A stretch of DNA of 64,000 nucleotides. Origin: Planctomycetaceae bacterium. GTDB lineage: Bacteria > Planctomycetota > Planctomycetia > Pirellulales > Pirellulaceae. The notes under the pieces were generated by a model. The model worked only from the letters and a program-made list of their open reading frames with translations. It was not told the origin of the DNA and did no database searches. The DNA is taken from positions 248,001 through 312,000 of the forward strand of contig JAIYDN010000012.1 of the NCBI GenBank assembly GCA_027487485.1, given 5' to 3'. Positions 27,634-34,614 of this stretch are shown here, piece after piece. The translations under genes and the position numbers were made by a program. Every line of letters begins with the position of its first letter. The stretch's first letter is position 1.

Positions 27634-28098
27634 ATGCCGCAACCGAAACTCGATGAAGACTTGGTGCAACGTTTGGCGACAATAGCGGCACGCCTAGATG
27701 GTGGCGACGAGCTTGCCGACGCTTCGCTCGTTGCCGAGTTCAATCAATTGGCTGGCACGGACATCCCGTTCTCGGAATTCCAGGGAATCTATGGCGCGGA
27801 AGAACACATTGACTATGTCCGTCGCGTGTTGACTGATGGGGCAACAGAAGCTTCGCCAGGCTTGGATCGCGAGGGACTGACGACAATGTTTGCAAAGGTG
27901 CTTGCCGACCCATGCGACGACGCTTATCTACAATACGTGTTTTCTACAATCAAGAAGACGTTTGGTGACACGCAGATCTCCGATTTGGTGTTTTGGCCGG
28001 GCGAATACTTCGGTGACGGCAATAATCAGCGAGAACTTACCCCGGAGCTCATGGCGGACGCTGTGCTCGAACGCCACGCCAAACGACAATCGCGATAA
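27634..28098 (+). CDS. Cassette 3: hypothetical protein
   Basis: The 154-residue acidic, mainly helical product (MPQPKLDEDLVQRLATIAAR...) has no signal or membrane segment. The C-terminal phrase ISDLVFWPGEYFGDGN resembles a motif seen in small cassette-borne immunity-like proteins of planctomycetes, but I cannot name a family. It starts with an ATG 18 bases after attC 2 and ends with a TAA lying in the left end of attC 3. It may be a small cytoplasmic protein of accessory or defensive function; that is inference only. Confidence 0.65.
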   Translation: MPQPKLDEDLVQRLATIAARLDGGDELADASLVAEFNQLAGTDIPFSEFQGIYGAEEHIDYVRRVLTDGATEASPGLDREGLTTMFAKVLADPCDDAYLQYVFSTIKKTFGDTQISDLVFWPGEYFGDGNNQRELTPELMADAVLERHAKRQSR

Positions 28099-28183
28099 CA
28101 AAGCCATGCACGCCGAGCACGCGGTCGGCCGTTTTTGACATGGAAGCCCTGCTCGCGCGTGCCGGGTGATGGCAAGCGTTATC
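28092..28183 (+). repeat. attC-like site 3
   Basis: GCCATGCACGCCGAGCACGC pairs with GCGCGTGCCGGGTGATGGC, leaving three unpaired bases on the left arm. Left end GCGATAAC and right end GCGTTATC are nearly complementary. Confidence 0.75.
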
Positions 28184-28203
28184 TCTTAGAAAATCCAAAA
28201 CAA

Positions 28204-28686
28204 ATGCCCGCCAATAGGTACTGTTCCGCGGTTGTCGAAACGACCGTGACAGTGAATACGCCTGACGGCGATACATCTGAAACGAGAACACAACTTGTCG
28301 ACCTTCGCAGCTTCGCTGAAGTTGTTGCTCACCTGCAAGCGGTGCGGGATCAGCAATTGACTCAGATCGCGGACGCTATTGCAAGAGGACTTGCCGACAG
28401 AAACAACTATGTGAACATTGGTGGTTTCACTTGTGAGTTGCATAATGCGTTCGGTGGTGTCGTTGAGTTTGCATTGAGTACAGATTACTCGCTAATGATG
28501 CGTAGGGAACCACTGCCCTTCACATGGTATAGGAACGGGCCTGATTCAGACGACATATTGGATTTCTACATAGATGGTGGGCACCATACAGAATTCACCC
28601 TGCGTGAACTCGCCACCCGTGTTGATGGTTTAGAAAAACTTGAGCGATGGTTGTATACTGGCGAATTCCCAAAAAACCTGAGATAA
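28204..28686 (+). CDS. Cassette 4: hypothetical protein
   Basis: The 160-residue product from ATG 28204 starts MPANRYCSAVVETTVTVN. A longer frame begins at 28135, but that start lies inside attC 3 and is unlikely. The protein is soluble, with a beta-rich start, a helical middle (FAEVVAHLQAVRDQQLTQI) and a C-terminal part containing YIDGGHHTEFTLRELA. I do not recognise a family. The TAA stop sits in GATAACC at the left end of attC 4. Confidence 0.6.
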   Translation: MPANRYCSAVVETTVTVNTPDGDTSETRTQLVDLRSFAEVVAHLQAVRDQQLTQIADAIARGLADRNNYVNIGGFTCELHNAFGGVVEFALSTDYSLMMRREPLPFTWYRNGPDSDDILDFYIDGGHHTEFTLRELATRVDGLEKLERWLYTGEFPKNLR

Positions 28687-28772
28687 CCATGGCATGCACA
28701 CGAAGCACTCGGTCAGCCGTTTTTGGCTTGCGTTAAGCTAACTCCCCGTGCTCGGTGATGCCGGTCGTTCGT
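28682..28772 (+). repeat. attC-like site 4
   Basis: GGCATGCACACGAAGCAC pairs with GTGCTCGGTGATGCC, leaving unpaired bases on the left arm. Left end GATAACC, right end GTTCGT. Confidence 0.7.
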
Positions 28773-28794
28773 CCTAACTGTCAGAAAGAAACAA

Positions 28795-28995
28795 ATGAAA
28801 AAATACAAGCTTGAATCTTTGATCTATTACACAAAGCTTTTCGCCGACAAAGAGCACATCGTAACGAGTTCTTCCAAAGACATTCAGGAGAAACTCGATC
28901 AGTACTCCGCAGATGGCTGGCGACTTGTTTCGACCGATGCAACAGATTTTGGGATGGCCGTATATATCTATCTCTACTTTGAAAAGGATGCCTAG
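28795..28995 (+). CDS. Cassette 5: DUF4177-like small protein
   Basis: The 66-residue product MKKYKLESLIYYTKLFADK... has the DUF4177 layout: a beta strand, a helix with a long hydrophilic face (DIQEKLDQYSADGWRLVS) and a last strand (AVYIYLYFEK). The GWRLVS block is the family's best-conserved piece. Function is unknown; such proteins are often phage or mobile-element cargo. A poor purine-rich stretch precedes the ATG. About 115 bases without a visible gene separate its stop from attC 5. Confidence 0.65.
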   Translation: MKKYKLESLIYYTKLFADKEHIVTSSSKDIQEKLDQYSADGWRLVSTDATDFGMAVYIYLYFEKDA

Positions 28996-29109
28996 AACAT
29001 ACTGGGAATTGGCAACTACCGGTTTTTTTTCGTGTAATGTCTACGTCGTTATGCTCGGCATGTCCTTTGCATCGCTGAAAACTAATGGGCCCCGACTAGA
29101 AGCCAACGG

Positions 29110-29199
29110 ACGAACCAAGCGATCCACCCAAGTCGCCGGTCGACCGCGAATTTGAATCATAGTTTTTTGGCGGCGACATGGGTGATCGCCGCCGTTCGG
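29110..29199 (+). repeat. attC-like site 5
   Basis: GCGATCCACCCAAGTCGCCG pairs with CGGCGACATGGGTGATCGC. The loop side (GAATCATAGTTTTTTGGC) closely matches attC 8, so these two sites may have a common source. Right end GTTCGG. Confidence 0.72.
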
Positions 29200-29298
29200 C
29201 GGTAGAAAATGCATCGACGGTCGGTGTAGACATCGGCAAAACGTGGGCTGGTTGCGGCCAATTTGCTTGAGCCTTTGGGCCAATTCAGGATTTTTACA

Positions 29299-29475
29299 AT
29301 GTCTTCGAAAGTTCGATGCCTTGGATGTGGTTGTGAAGTCCCGGCCAGGAAGCGGTTTTGCCCGACATGCCTGGAGCCCCAGCCGACAAACCGCAAGGGC
29401 TACATCATCGCGAGCATCGGGCTTACTGTGCTGCTGTTGGTCGTCTGGCTCGTTACAAAGCTATTGGGGCATTGA
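29299..29475 (+). CDS. Cassette 6: zinc-ribbon membrane protein
   Basis: The 58-residue product has an N-terminal zinc ribbon with two cysteine pairs (CLGCGC... and FCPTCLEP, residues 8-24) and one membrane helix (YIIASIGLTVLLLVVWLV, about 35-52). AGGA at 29287-29290 stands 8 bases before the ATG and favours it over the upstream start at 29263. It may sense or bind at the membrane, but no partner is visible. About 120 bases between the stop and attC 6 contain a second CGCCGAACAAGGCG fragment, possibly a broken attC end. Confidence 0.65.
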   Translation: MSSKVRCLGCGCEVPARKRFCPTCLEPQPTNRKGYIIASIGLTVLLLVVWLVTKLLGH

Positions 29476-29595
29476 TTTGAGTGGGAAGTGGTTAGCTGGA
29501 ACCCCGCGAAGAAGAGCGTGGCGGAGTCGGTGCAGACGCCGAACAAGGCGCTGCTGGGCTGTTGCGTGACAACCGTCGGCCTCGGCTACGCTATC

Positions 29596-29684
29596 GCCGA
29601 ACAAGGCGGTCAACCGGAGCGGCGGTTGCCTCGTATTCTGTATTCTAGGCCCGTGGCCGCCGCCCGGTTACCTCGAGCGTTCGT
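29596..29684 (+). repeat. attC-like site 6
   Basis: AACCGGAGCGGCGG pairs with CCGCCGCCCGGTT, leaving one unpaired base. Left end CCGAACAAGGCGG, right end GCGTTCG (GTTC at 29679-29682). Confidence 0.68.
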
Positions 29685-29713
29685 CGTCTCAACAAATCGA
29701 AGGAACACACACG

Positions 29714-29902
29714 GTGGAACAAGAGCCAAATAACAAACCATCGATACGTTCTGAGGCCATCGCGGTGATTGTGAGCGCGATCGTAGGATCCGGCATTGGG
29801 TGGGCCGTATGGCTCGCATCCAGCAACATTGCAGTCGCAATTGGCATGGCCGGTCCGATGGCGGCTCTGACGAACAATTTCCTCCGAAGGAAACTAAGAT
29901 GA
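29714..29902 (+). CDS. Cassette 7: small membrane protein
   Basis: The 62-residue product from a GTG start (MEQEPNNKPSIRSEAIAVIV...) has a hydrophilic head, then hydrophobic segments IAVIVSAIVGSGIGWAVWLA and SNIAVAIGMAGPMAALT, and a basic end RRKLR. It looks like a two-helix inner-membrane peptide; such proteins include holin-like and toxin peptides, but nothing here decides. A GGAA stretch about 12 bases upstream could serve as a weak ribosome site. Confidence 0.55.
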   Translation: MEQEPNNKPSIRSEAIAVIVSAIVGSGIGWAVWLASSNIAVAIGMAGPMAALTNNFLRRKLR

Positions 29903-29938
29903 CGACAATTTTCGGGGCATCGCGGCACCGCACGGACG

Positions 29939-30028
29939 CCGAACAATGCGGTCAACGGGAGCCGCCGGTGACGCGGGTTTTGAAATCATAGGTGTTCTGG
30001 CGGCGGCCCCGTTACCGCTGCCGTTCTG
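29939..30028 (+). repeat. attC-like site 7
   Basis: GCGGTCAACGGGAGCCGCC pairs with GGCGGCCCCGTTACCGC, leaving two unpaired bases. Left end CCGAACAA, right end GTTCTG (30023-30028). Confidence 0.72.
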
Positions 30029-30137
30029 TCCGGAACAGTATTGACACCTGGTTGACGGTTATTCTAGGTTTATTGCGTTTAGAAGTACGATTCAATCGAT
30101 TTGGCGCAAAGGCGCACGATGTAAACGGAGTTCATCA

Positions 30138-30569
30138 ATGTTCATTCATTTTTGCAGATGTCGTCCGGTATTGACCGCTTTTTTCGTTGCCTGTGCGATT
30201 TGTATTGGCATCTTTTGCATATCAAATGCGACGAAAGTAACGGCTTCTACATTGACTGGTCATTTTTTATTCTCGAATCTTGCCATCTATAGAAATCTTG
30301 GGAACGATCGATTCGAGGTGGATCCGACTCCCGTGATGGAGCTTGCCCGTGAGATCATTGGTGATGATGCACGAAGCAACGTGACATTTGACAGAACAAG
30401 CCAGTGCCTTATCGTTACGTCAACGAAGGAGAAGCTGCAACGCATAGGAATGCGCTTTGACAATAAGTATCGGGCAATCGGTGTCGAGCTTCGCCCGGCC
30501 AACAAATCTGAGACAGAAGAGCTCGTACAAACAGCGAGACGAATATCAGCCAATGACCACAAGCGGTAG
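30138..30569 (+). CDS. Cassette 8: membrane-anchored or exported hypothetical protein
   Basis: The 143-residue product has an N-terminal hydrophobic segment (LTAFFVACAICIGIFCI, about 12-28), so it is exported or anchored. The rest includes DARSNVTFDRTSQCLIVTST, a beta-helix pattern loosely like the small N-domains of secretins, but the match is weak. GGAG at 30127-30130 sits 7 bases before the ATG. The stop is about 10 bases before attC 8. Confidence 0.55.
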   Translation: MFIHFCRCRPVLTAFFVACAICIGIFCISNATKVTASTLTGHFLFSNLAIYRNLGNDRFEVDPTPVMELAREIIGDDARSNVTFDRTSQCLIVTSTKEKLQRIGMRFDNKYRAIGVELRPANKSETEELVQTARRISANDHKR

Positions 30570-30579
30570 TGACGGGTAG

Positions 30580-30670
30580 ACAGAACAAAGCGATGCATCC
30601 AAGTCGCCGGGCTGCCGTGAACTTGAATCATAGTATTTTGACGGCGACATGGGTAATCGCAGACGTTCTG
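30580..30670 (+). repeat. attC-like site 8
   Basis: CGATGCATCCAAGTCGCCG pairs with CGGCGACATGGGTAATCG. Left end CAGAACAAAG, right end GTTCTG (30665-30670). It is closely related to attC 5 in both arms and loop. Confidence 0.74.
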
Positions 30671-30690
30671 ACCTGCTCGGAGAGTATTTA

Positions 30691-31353
30691 ATGAAATCGC
30701 CCAAGACGCTTGATGAGTTATGGTCAGACCTGCTTGAAGATGAGCCGACTGCGACTCAAGCACTGCTTGCGATGTCGAAGCACTCAACAGAAGTAACGCG
30801 ATTTCTAGAGGCGAAGCTTGTGCCGCTGAGGTTGTCGCGAGATCAGCTAATCAAGTACATCGAGGGTCTTGGCAGTAACAAAGAAGATGAGTGGAAGGAA
30901 GCATTCAGAAAACTAGAGTATTTCGATCCTCGACTTTCGATGGGATTGCAAGAATTGCTTTCCCTCAAGTCCGTTCAGACTTTTCCCGCCCGTCACCGCT
31001 TGGTAGACGTATTGTCCGGCAGACAGATTGATGCGCCATATTCCGCGACAACTCGCGCATTCCAGTTTGTAAATCTTTACGAGATGGGCGATGAAGGATA
31101 TAACTTTCGCGGAGGCGATGACGAAAACTCTTGTCTTTCCTCGTGGTGGGCCGAGCATCGAATCGATCGCTTGAATGATAGATTCGGTAATCCTAAGCCT
31201 GAATGGACCCGAATTGTAAGGTCGCTTGCGCTTTTACAGAGTTTCGACACTTCAGCAGCGCGTTCGATCATCGCTACGGTCGCATCGGGGCATCCAGACT
31301 CGCAACCGACCAGGATAGCAATGAAATTTCATGCAAATCGAGAGAATCAATGA
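30691..31353 (+). CDS. Cassette 9: HEAT-like helical protein
   Basis: The 220-residue product starts MKSPKTLDELWSDLLEDEP. The first 85 residues (LWSDLLEDEPTATQALLAMS, FLEAKLVPL, YIEGLGSNKEDEWKEAFRKL) match a helical repeat seen in planctomycete WD40 and cytochrome proteins, where it reads LWxDLxxxDAxxAxxAxxxL. The C-terminal half is unrecognised. GGAGAG at 30679-30684 lies 6 bases before the ATG, so the start is well supported. It may be a protein-binding scaffold. Confidence 0.62.
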   Translation: MKSPKTLDELWSDLLEDEPTATQALLAMSKHSTEVTRFLEAKLVPLRLSRDQLIKYIEGLGSNKEDEWKEAFRKLEYFDPRLSMGLQELLSLKSVQTFPARHRLVDVLSGRQIDAPYSATTRAFQFVNLYEMGDEGYNFRGGDDENSCLSSWWAEHRIDRLNDRFGNPKPEWTRIVRSLALLQSFDTSAARSIIATVASGHPDSQPTRIAMKFHANRENQ

Positions 31354-31367
31354 AAGTCAGAACAAAA

Positions 31368-31445
31368 TGTTGGAACGACATGCTCGATCAACGTTAATTT
31401 GATGGAGACTTTTATGCTCGCACTCGGTCAACATCGTAGTTATCC
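31368..31445 (+). repeat. attC-like site 9 (weak)
   Basis: Left end CAGAACAAAATGTTGG and right end GGTCAACATCGTAGTTATCC have the expected ends and partly pair, but the inner arms match worse than in the other sites and the site is shorter. It may be degraded. Confidence 0.45.
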
Positions 31446-31477
31446 ATTAAGAATTCCATTCATCAAGGGGCCGCGCT

Positions 31478-32134
31478 GTGCGTGTTGATCAGAAGCAATT
31501 TGCCAATCGTGTCGCCTCGTTTATGAAGACACCACAGAGTGAAAGGATCTGGGCTGAACTGGAGACGCCGATTTGGGCTGGCTTTATTCTATCGGGAGTG
31601 ACTTTCACATTTGGCATTGTCATGCTTGTTTCCATCATTTGGTCGCGGGAAGGTTGCAGATACCTGTACTCCGCGTTGACTCTTGAGGCTGTTAGAAGCT
31701 GTAAGTCTCAAGCTCGCACAAAACCTGATTTACTATCTTCATTGATCTGTCATGGCGTTATAACAAATCCGCGTAACAATCTCGCCGCCGTACTTGGTTC
31801 ACTTAATCCGGCGGTCGACCACAATCGTTTGGCATCTGTGGCAATTCAATTGGGCGAGATCTACAGATCTGGCTCGCAGTACCAAAAAAACCCAGAAATT
31901 GAAGCAATCTTGAGAGACGATGGATATAAACCCTATAGACGCAGACTCATCCCCGAATCGTATTGCGGGATGGCAAATTGTTATCTGTTCGACGTTACCT
32001 TGAATCCCGTGGATGGTGCGAAATCAGATCAAGGTTCAGTGATGTATGCTTTCGTCGCTACTAGCGACAAGGCACAATTGATCGAGCAAATCCCATGGTC
32101 GATAGCCGCTCCGTGTGTCGCAAGCGAAGGATAA
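31478..32134 (+). CDS. Cassette 10: single-pass membrane protein
   Basis: The 218-residue product from a GTG start has one membrane helix (FILSGVTFTFGIVMLVSIIW, about 36-55) and a soluble C-terminal part with scattered cysteines. I do not recognise a family. AGGGG at 31466-31470 stands 7 bases before the GTG. Its TAA stop lies in GGATAACAA, the left end of attC 10. Confidence 0.6.
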   Translation: MRVDQKQFANRVASFMKTPQSERIWAELETPIWAGFILSGVTFTFGIVMLVSIIWSREGCRYLYSALTLEAVRSCKSQARTKPDLLSSLICHGVITNPRNNLAAVLGSLNPAVDHNRLASVAIQLGEIYRSGSQYQKNPEIEAILRDDGYKPYRRRLIPESYCGMANCYLFDVTLNPVDGAKSDQGSVMYAFVATSDKAQLIEQIPWSIAAPCVASEG

Positions 32135-32218
32135 CAATCGATTGCACTGAAGTCGCGGCCACAGGTTATCGAAATGGTTGATTAACTTGCCGCGACATCG
32201 GTGAATCGGAACGTTCTC
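32129..32218 (+). repeat. attC-like site 10
   Basis: CGATTGCACTGAAGTCGCGG pairs with CCGCGACATCGGTGAATCG, leaving one unpaired base. Left end ATAACAA, right end GTTCTC (32213-32218). Confidence 0.75.
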
Positions 32219-32223
32219 TGAAA

Positions 32224-32775
32224 GTGGCATTAGAAGATATGATTGAACTCGACGATCCAATTTGGAGCGATCTTCAACACTCGTATGGCGTGGCAACAGA
32301 TGTACCTTCGATGATTCGAACGGCGGAGAGTAACGACAATCTTGATTTTTGGCACGAATTGTCAAACAGACTCGTCCATCAATGTTGTGTGAGTGACGCC
32401 GCGATCGCTGCGTTCCCACATTTTGTGCTTATAGCGTCTAAAAATCTGGAGAGAAACAAGGGCGTTCTTGCGATAAACTTGGCTGGATGGATATTGGTAC
32501 TTGCACTTCAAAAGAATAAGTGGTTCCGAGACCTCCCATCGTCAATCACTTCTCCATTCAGAGAATATGTACGCATAGGACGTGCCGTCGCTGCTGAAAT
32601 CTACAAGAATAGACCGGCGGTCGAATTGTCTGAAGAGTTCGATTTTCTGGCCACATTGGCAGCGTTTGATGAAAACGTTGAGGCATATGGCCTATTGGCA
32701 ACTTGGCACTCAGGTGAGTTAGGCTGTCCACACTGCGACCAACCCATTACACTCAAGGACATATCACCGTACTGA
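32224..32775 (+). CDS. Cassette 11: hypothetical protein
   Basis: The 183-residue product begins at a GTG (32224); an ATG five codons in (32239) is equally possible. It is mostly helical, with a hydrophobic segment GVLAINLAGWILVLALQ that could be buried or a membrane helix. It ends with CPHCDQPITL, a lone CxxC. No family is recognised. The start lies only a few bases after attC 10. Confidence 0.58.
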   Translation: MALEDMIELDDPIWSDLQHSYGVATDVPSMIRTAESNDNLDFWHELSNRLVHQCCVSDAAIAAFPHFVLIASKNLERNKGVLAINLAGWILVLALQKNKWFRDLPSSITSPFREYVRIGRAVAAEIYKNRPAVELSEEFDFLATLAAFDENVEAYGLLATWHSGELGCPHCDQPITLKDISPY

Positions 32776-32779
32776 AATC

Positions 32780-32869
32780 AGAGAACAAACGATTGCAACC
32801 AAGCCCTCGATCAGGCGGTCTGACTTGCGTAGAGTCACTTCCTCGGGCTGGCTGAATCGAGTCGTTCTG
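32780..32869 (+). repeat. attC-like site 11
   Basis: CGATTGCAACCAAGCCCTCG pairs with CCTCGGGCTGGCTGAATCG, leaving two unpaired bases. Left end GAGAACAAAC, right end GTTCTG (32864-32869). No further site was seen between here and the transposase gene. Confidence 0.68.
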
Positions 32870-33231
32870 ATTGTCAGTACTCGATGACATAGCGGACAAC
32901 CGGGATCGGTGGTTTCTCTACCGCCGACGGGAACGAAGTGCCTACTGGTTTCGCGATTTCAGTAATAGCACTCAGTGCCACCCACCAAACGACCACCATC
33001 GCGAATAAAGTTCAACGATATCATCCACAAATTAATGCAACACGGAATCTGCCCGAGACGGTTCGCCGAAGGCATCGTGCAGAGCGAGCACGAATCAAAG
33101 ATGTTCGATCACCATCGCAGACGAATAAATCGCTTACAAGCCACTAGGCGCTGGCAACAGCAACACTATCTGAATTTTGAAGATCAAAGCAGGCGACCAT
33201 GTTGTGGAATCATAAGGCCTAGCTGACGAAG
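32870..33231. other. Gene-free stretch: cassette remnant
   Basis: The first 75 bases (to about 32943) nearly repeat the start of cassette 2 (27169-27249). Small frames at 32938-33147 and 32975-33226 have no family resemblance or ribosome site. The stretch probably is the head of a further cassette whose own attC is lost. Confidence 0.5.
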
Positions 33232-34413
33232 CTACTTAGAAGAAGCATTTCTCGCAAAGCACTTACGAACCTTCCTCTGCCCCGGCTGGAACTTGCGAGT
33301 CCCCAAGATTGCCTCTTCTTGCATCCGATCTGGTGAACCCGGCCCACGACTCTTGCCAAAGTACTTCTTAAAATTCCACACCAAGTCACACCACATACCA
33401 TCGGCGATTCCCAGCTTCGCTAGCACCGGAGCGTAATCCATCCCGCAATCTGCAGCAATCTTCCCAGTCTTGTCCGCCCGTCCCTGGCTACCTGTCCAAT
33501 ACAAAAGAGCCAAGTAATTCGCCAAGCTCATATCCAAAAAACCCTTGTCGCTCGCCCGAACTCCGTCTTTGTTCAGAACGGGCCCCGTAGCCCGCGGATT
33601 CAAAGTCAACGGAGCCAGCCATGCATCCCGAGCGGTTCGCGTCCCGCGTCGCTTGTTAGCATCGCTGCGACGCTTGGCTAACTGCTCCGACGTGCTATTC
33701 TTTAGGATTTTCGCAGCCTCATCTCGATTAATGGTTTGCATGGGTGCTGCTGCCGACTCGATCGTCTCACCGGCTTCCGCTTGGATACGATCGTAAGCCG
33801 ACGTGAACTTAGAATCCGCCGGCGATTCAGCTATGGCAGCCCGAATAGGATTCAAATCCACATACATGCAGCAAGCCAGTAACGCCGCTTCGTCCAGAAG
33901 TCGCTGAGCTTTAAAGCGGCCCTCCCAGAAGCTACCAGTGCACTCATCCTGCCGGTTTGCAAGCCTAGCAATTGGCTCAGAAAGCGCACGCATGAACCAA
34001 GAAACATCCGACAACCGCTTACGAACCAAGGCTATCCGTTCCGAGTCGTTAACGAGCGTATCTACGTCATGTGTGGTAGGATCCCCTAGTTGCTCATCAA
34101 TCCGTTTCCCAGGAAAAATCTGCAACCACCGAAGAGCCACCTGCCGATCAGACCAAGCGGCAACCACATCAGGCCTGCTCCGGAGAACCACATGTAGGTG
34201 ATTGGATAAAATTGCATAAGCCAAAATATCTAAGCCGAACACCGACGCCAACTTCTCGATCCGCTGGCGAATCCATTCCTTCCGGTAGGAATAGTCGACA
34301 CCGGAAACGGAATCAACGCCGCTCAAGAAAGCACGTCGCACGCATCGCTGAGTGCAATGAAGGATAGCAATCTCTTGAGGACGATAAATGGCTGAACGTA
34401 ACGGTCTCGGCAT
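33232..34413 (-). CDS. REP-associated tyrosine transposase (RAYT), Y1/IS200-like
   Basis: The 393-residue product has the RAYT layout: an N-terminal RPQEIAILHCTQRCVRRAFL, the HUH motif in ILSNHLHVVLRSRP (about residue 70), GSFWEGRFKAQRLLD and MYVDLNPIRAAIAES. The C-terminal 150 residues are basic and unrecognised. RAYTs cut and move REP palindromes in the same genome and are usually single-copy residents rather than mobile insertion sequences. It sits at the right edge of the cassette array. REP-like units are found 1.5 kb downstream and elsewhere in the window, though none flanks the gene directly. Confidence 0.85.
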   Translation of the reverse strand: MPRPLRSAIYRPQEIAILHCTQRCVRRAFLSGVDSVSGVDYSYRKEWIRQRIEKLASVFGLDILAYAILSNHLHVVLRSRPDVVAAWSDRQVALRWLQIFPGKRIDEQLGDPTTHDVDTLVNDSERIALVRKRLSDVSWFMRALSEPIARLANRQDECTGSFWEGRFKAQRLLDEAALLACCMYVDLNPIRAAIAESPADSKFTSAYDRIQAEAGETIESAAAPMQTINRDEAAKILKNSTSEQLAKRRSDANKRRGTRTARDAWLAPLTLNPRATGPVLNKDGVRASDKGFLDMSLANYLALLYWTGSQGRADKTGKIAADCGMDYAPVLAKLGIADGMWCDLVWNFKKYFGKSRGPGSPDRMQEEAILGTRKFQPGQRKVRKCFARNASSK

Positions 34414-34614
34414 CTGCGAATCTCCTGGTATCTATATCCTATCCTACGAACCCAATCATTGCAAGTAGGTGGGTGGCACCTTTTGATGAATTCGACGGCA
34501 AATGTTTGTCTAAAGCTCATCCATTACCTAAGATAGGCCTCAACCTTGCGCCATCTTCGGAAGCGTTTCGATGTCCTGTTCCGTCCGAGCCTAGTAGATC
34601 ACCGTATTATTAAC

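Larger units (their letters stand above)
26557..32869 (+). mobile_element. Chromosomal integron cassette array lacking a functional integrase
   Basis: About eleven consecutive units, nearly all with one plus-strand open frame, are each closed by an imperfect palindrome of about 90 bases with a GTT-containing right end. The arms pair with one or two unpaired bases on one side, the hallmark of attC. The stops of several genes (27090, 28098, 28686, 32134) fall inside the left end of the site (GATAAC). The intergenic sites resemble each other while the genes do not, which is how gene cassettes differ from ordinary operons. The only integrase candidate is the truncated remnant to the left, so this would be classed as a cluster of attC sites lacking an integrase. 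Confidence 0.75.

Noticed and set aside
28135-28203. Upstream start for the cassette 4 gene
   Set aside because: It lies within the paired arm of attC 3, and the ATG at 28204 is just outside it.
26575-32775. Toxin-antitoxin pairs within the cassettes
   Set aside because: Cassettes carry single genes, and no pair with a known toxin or antitoxin fold could be recognised.
32938-33226. Small open frames after the last attC site
   Set aside because: They overlap each other in different frames and have no ribosome site or family resemblance.
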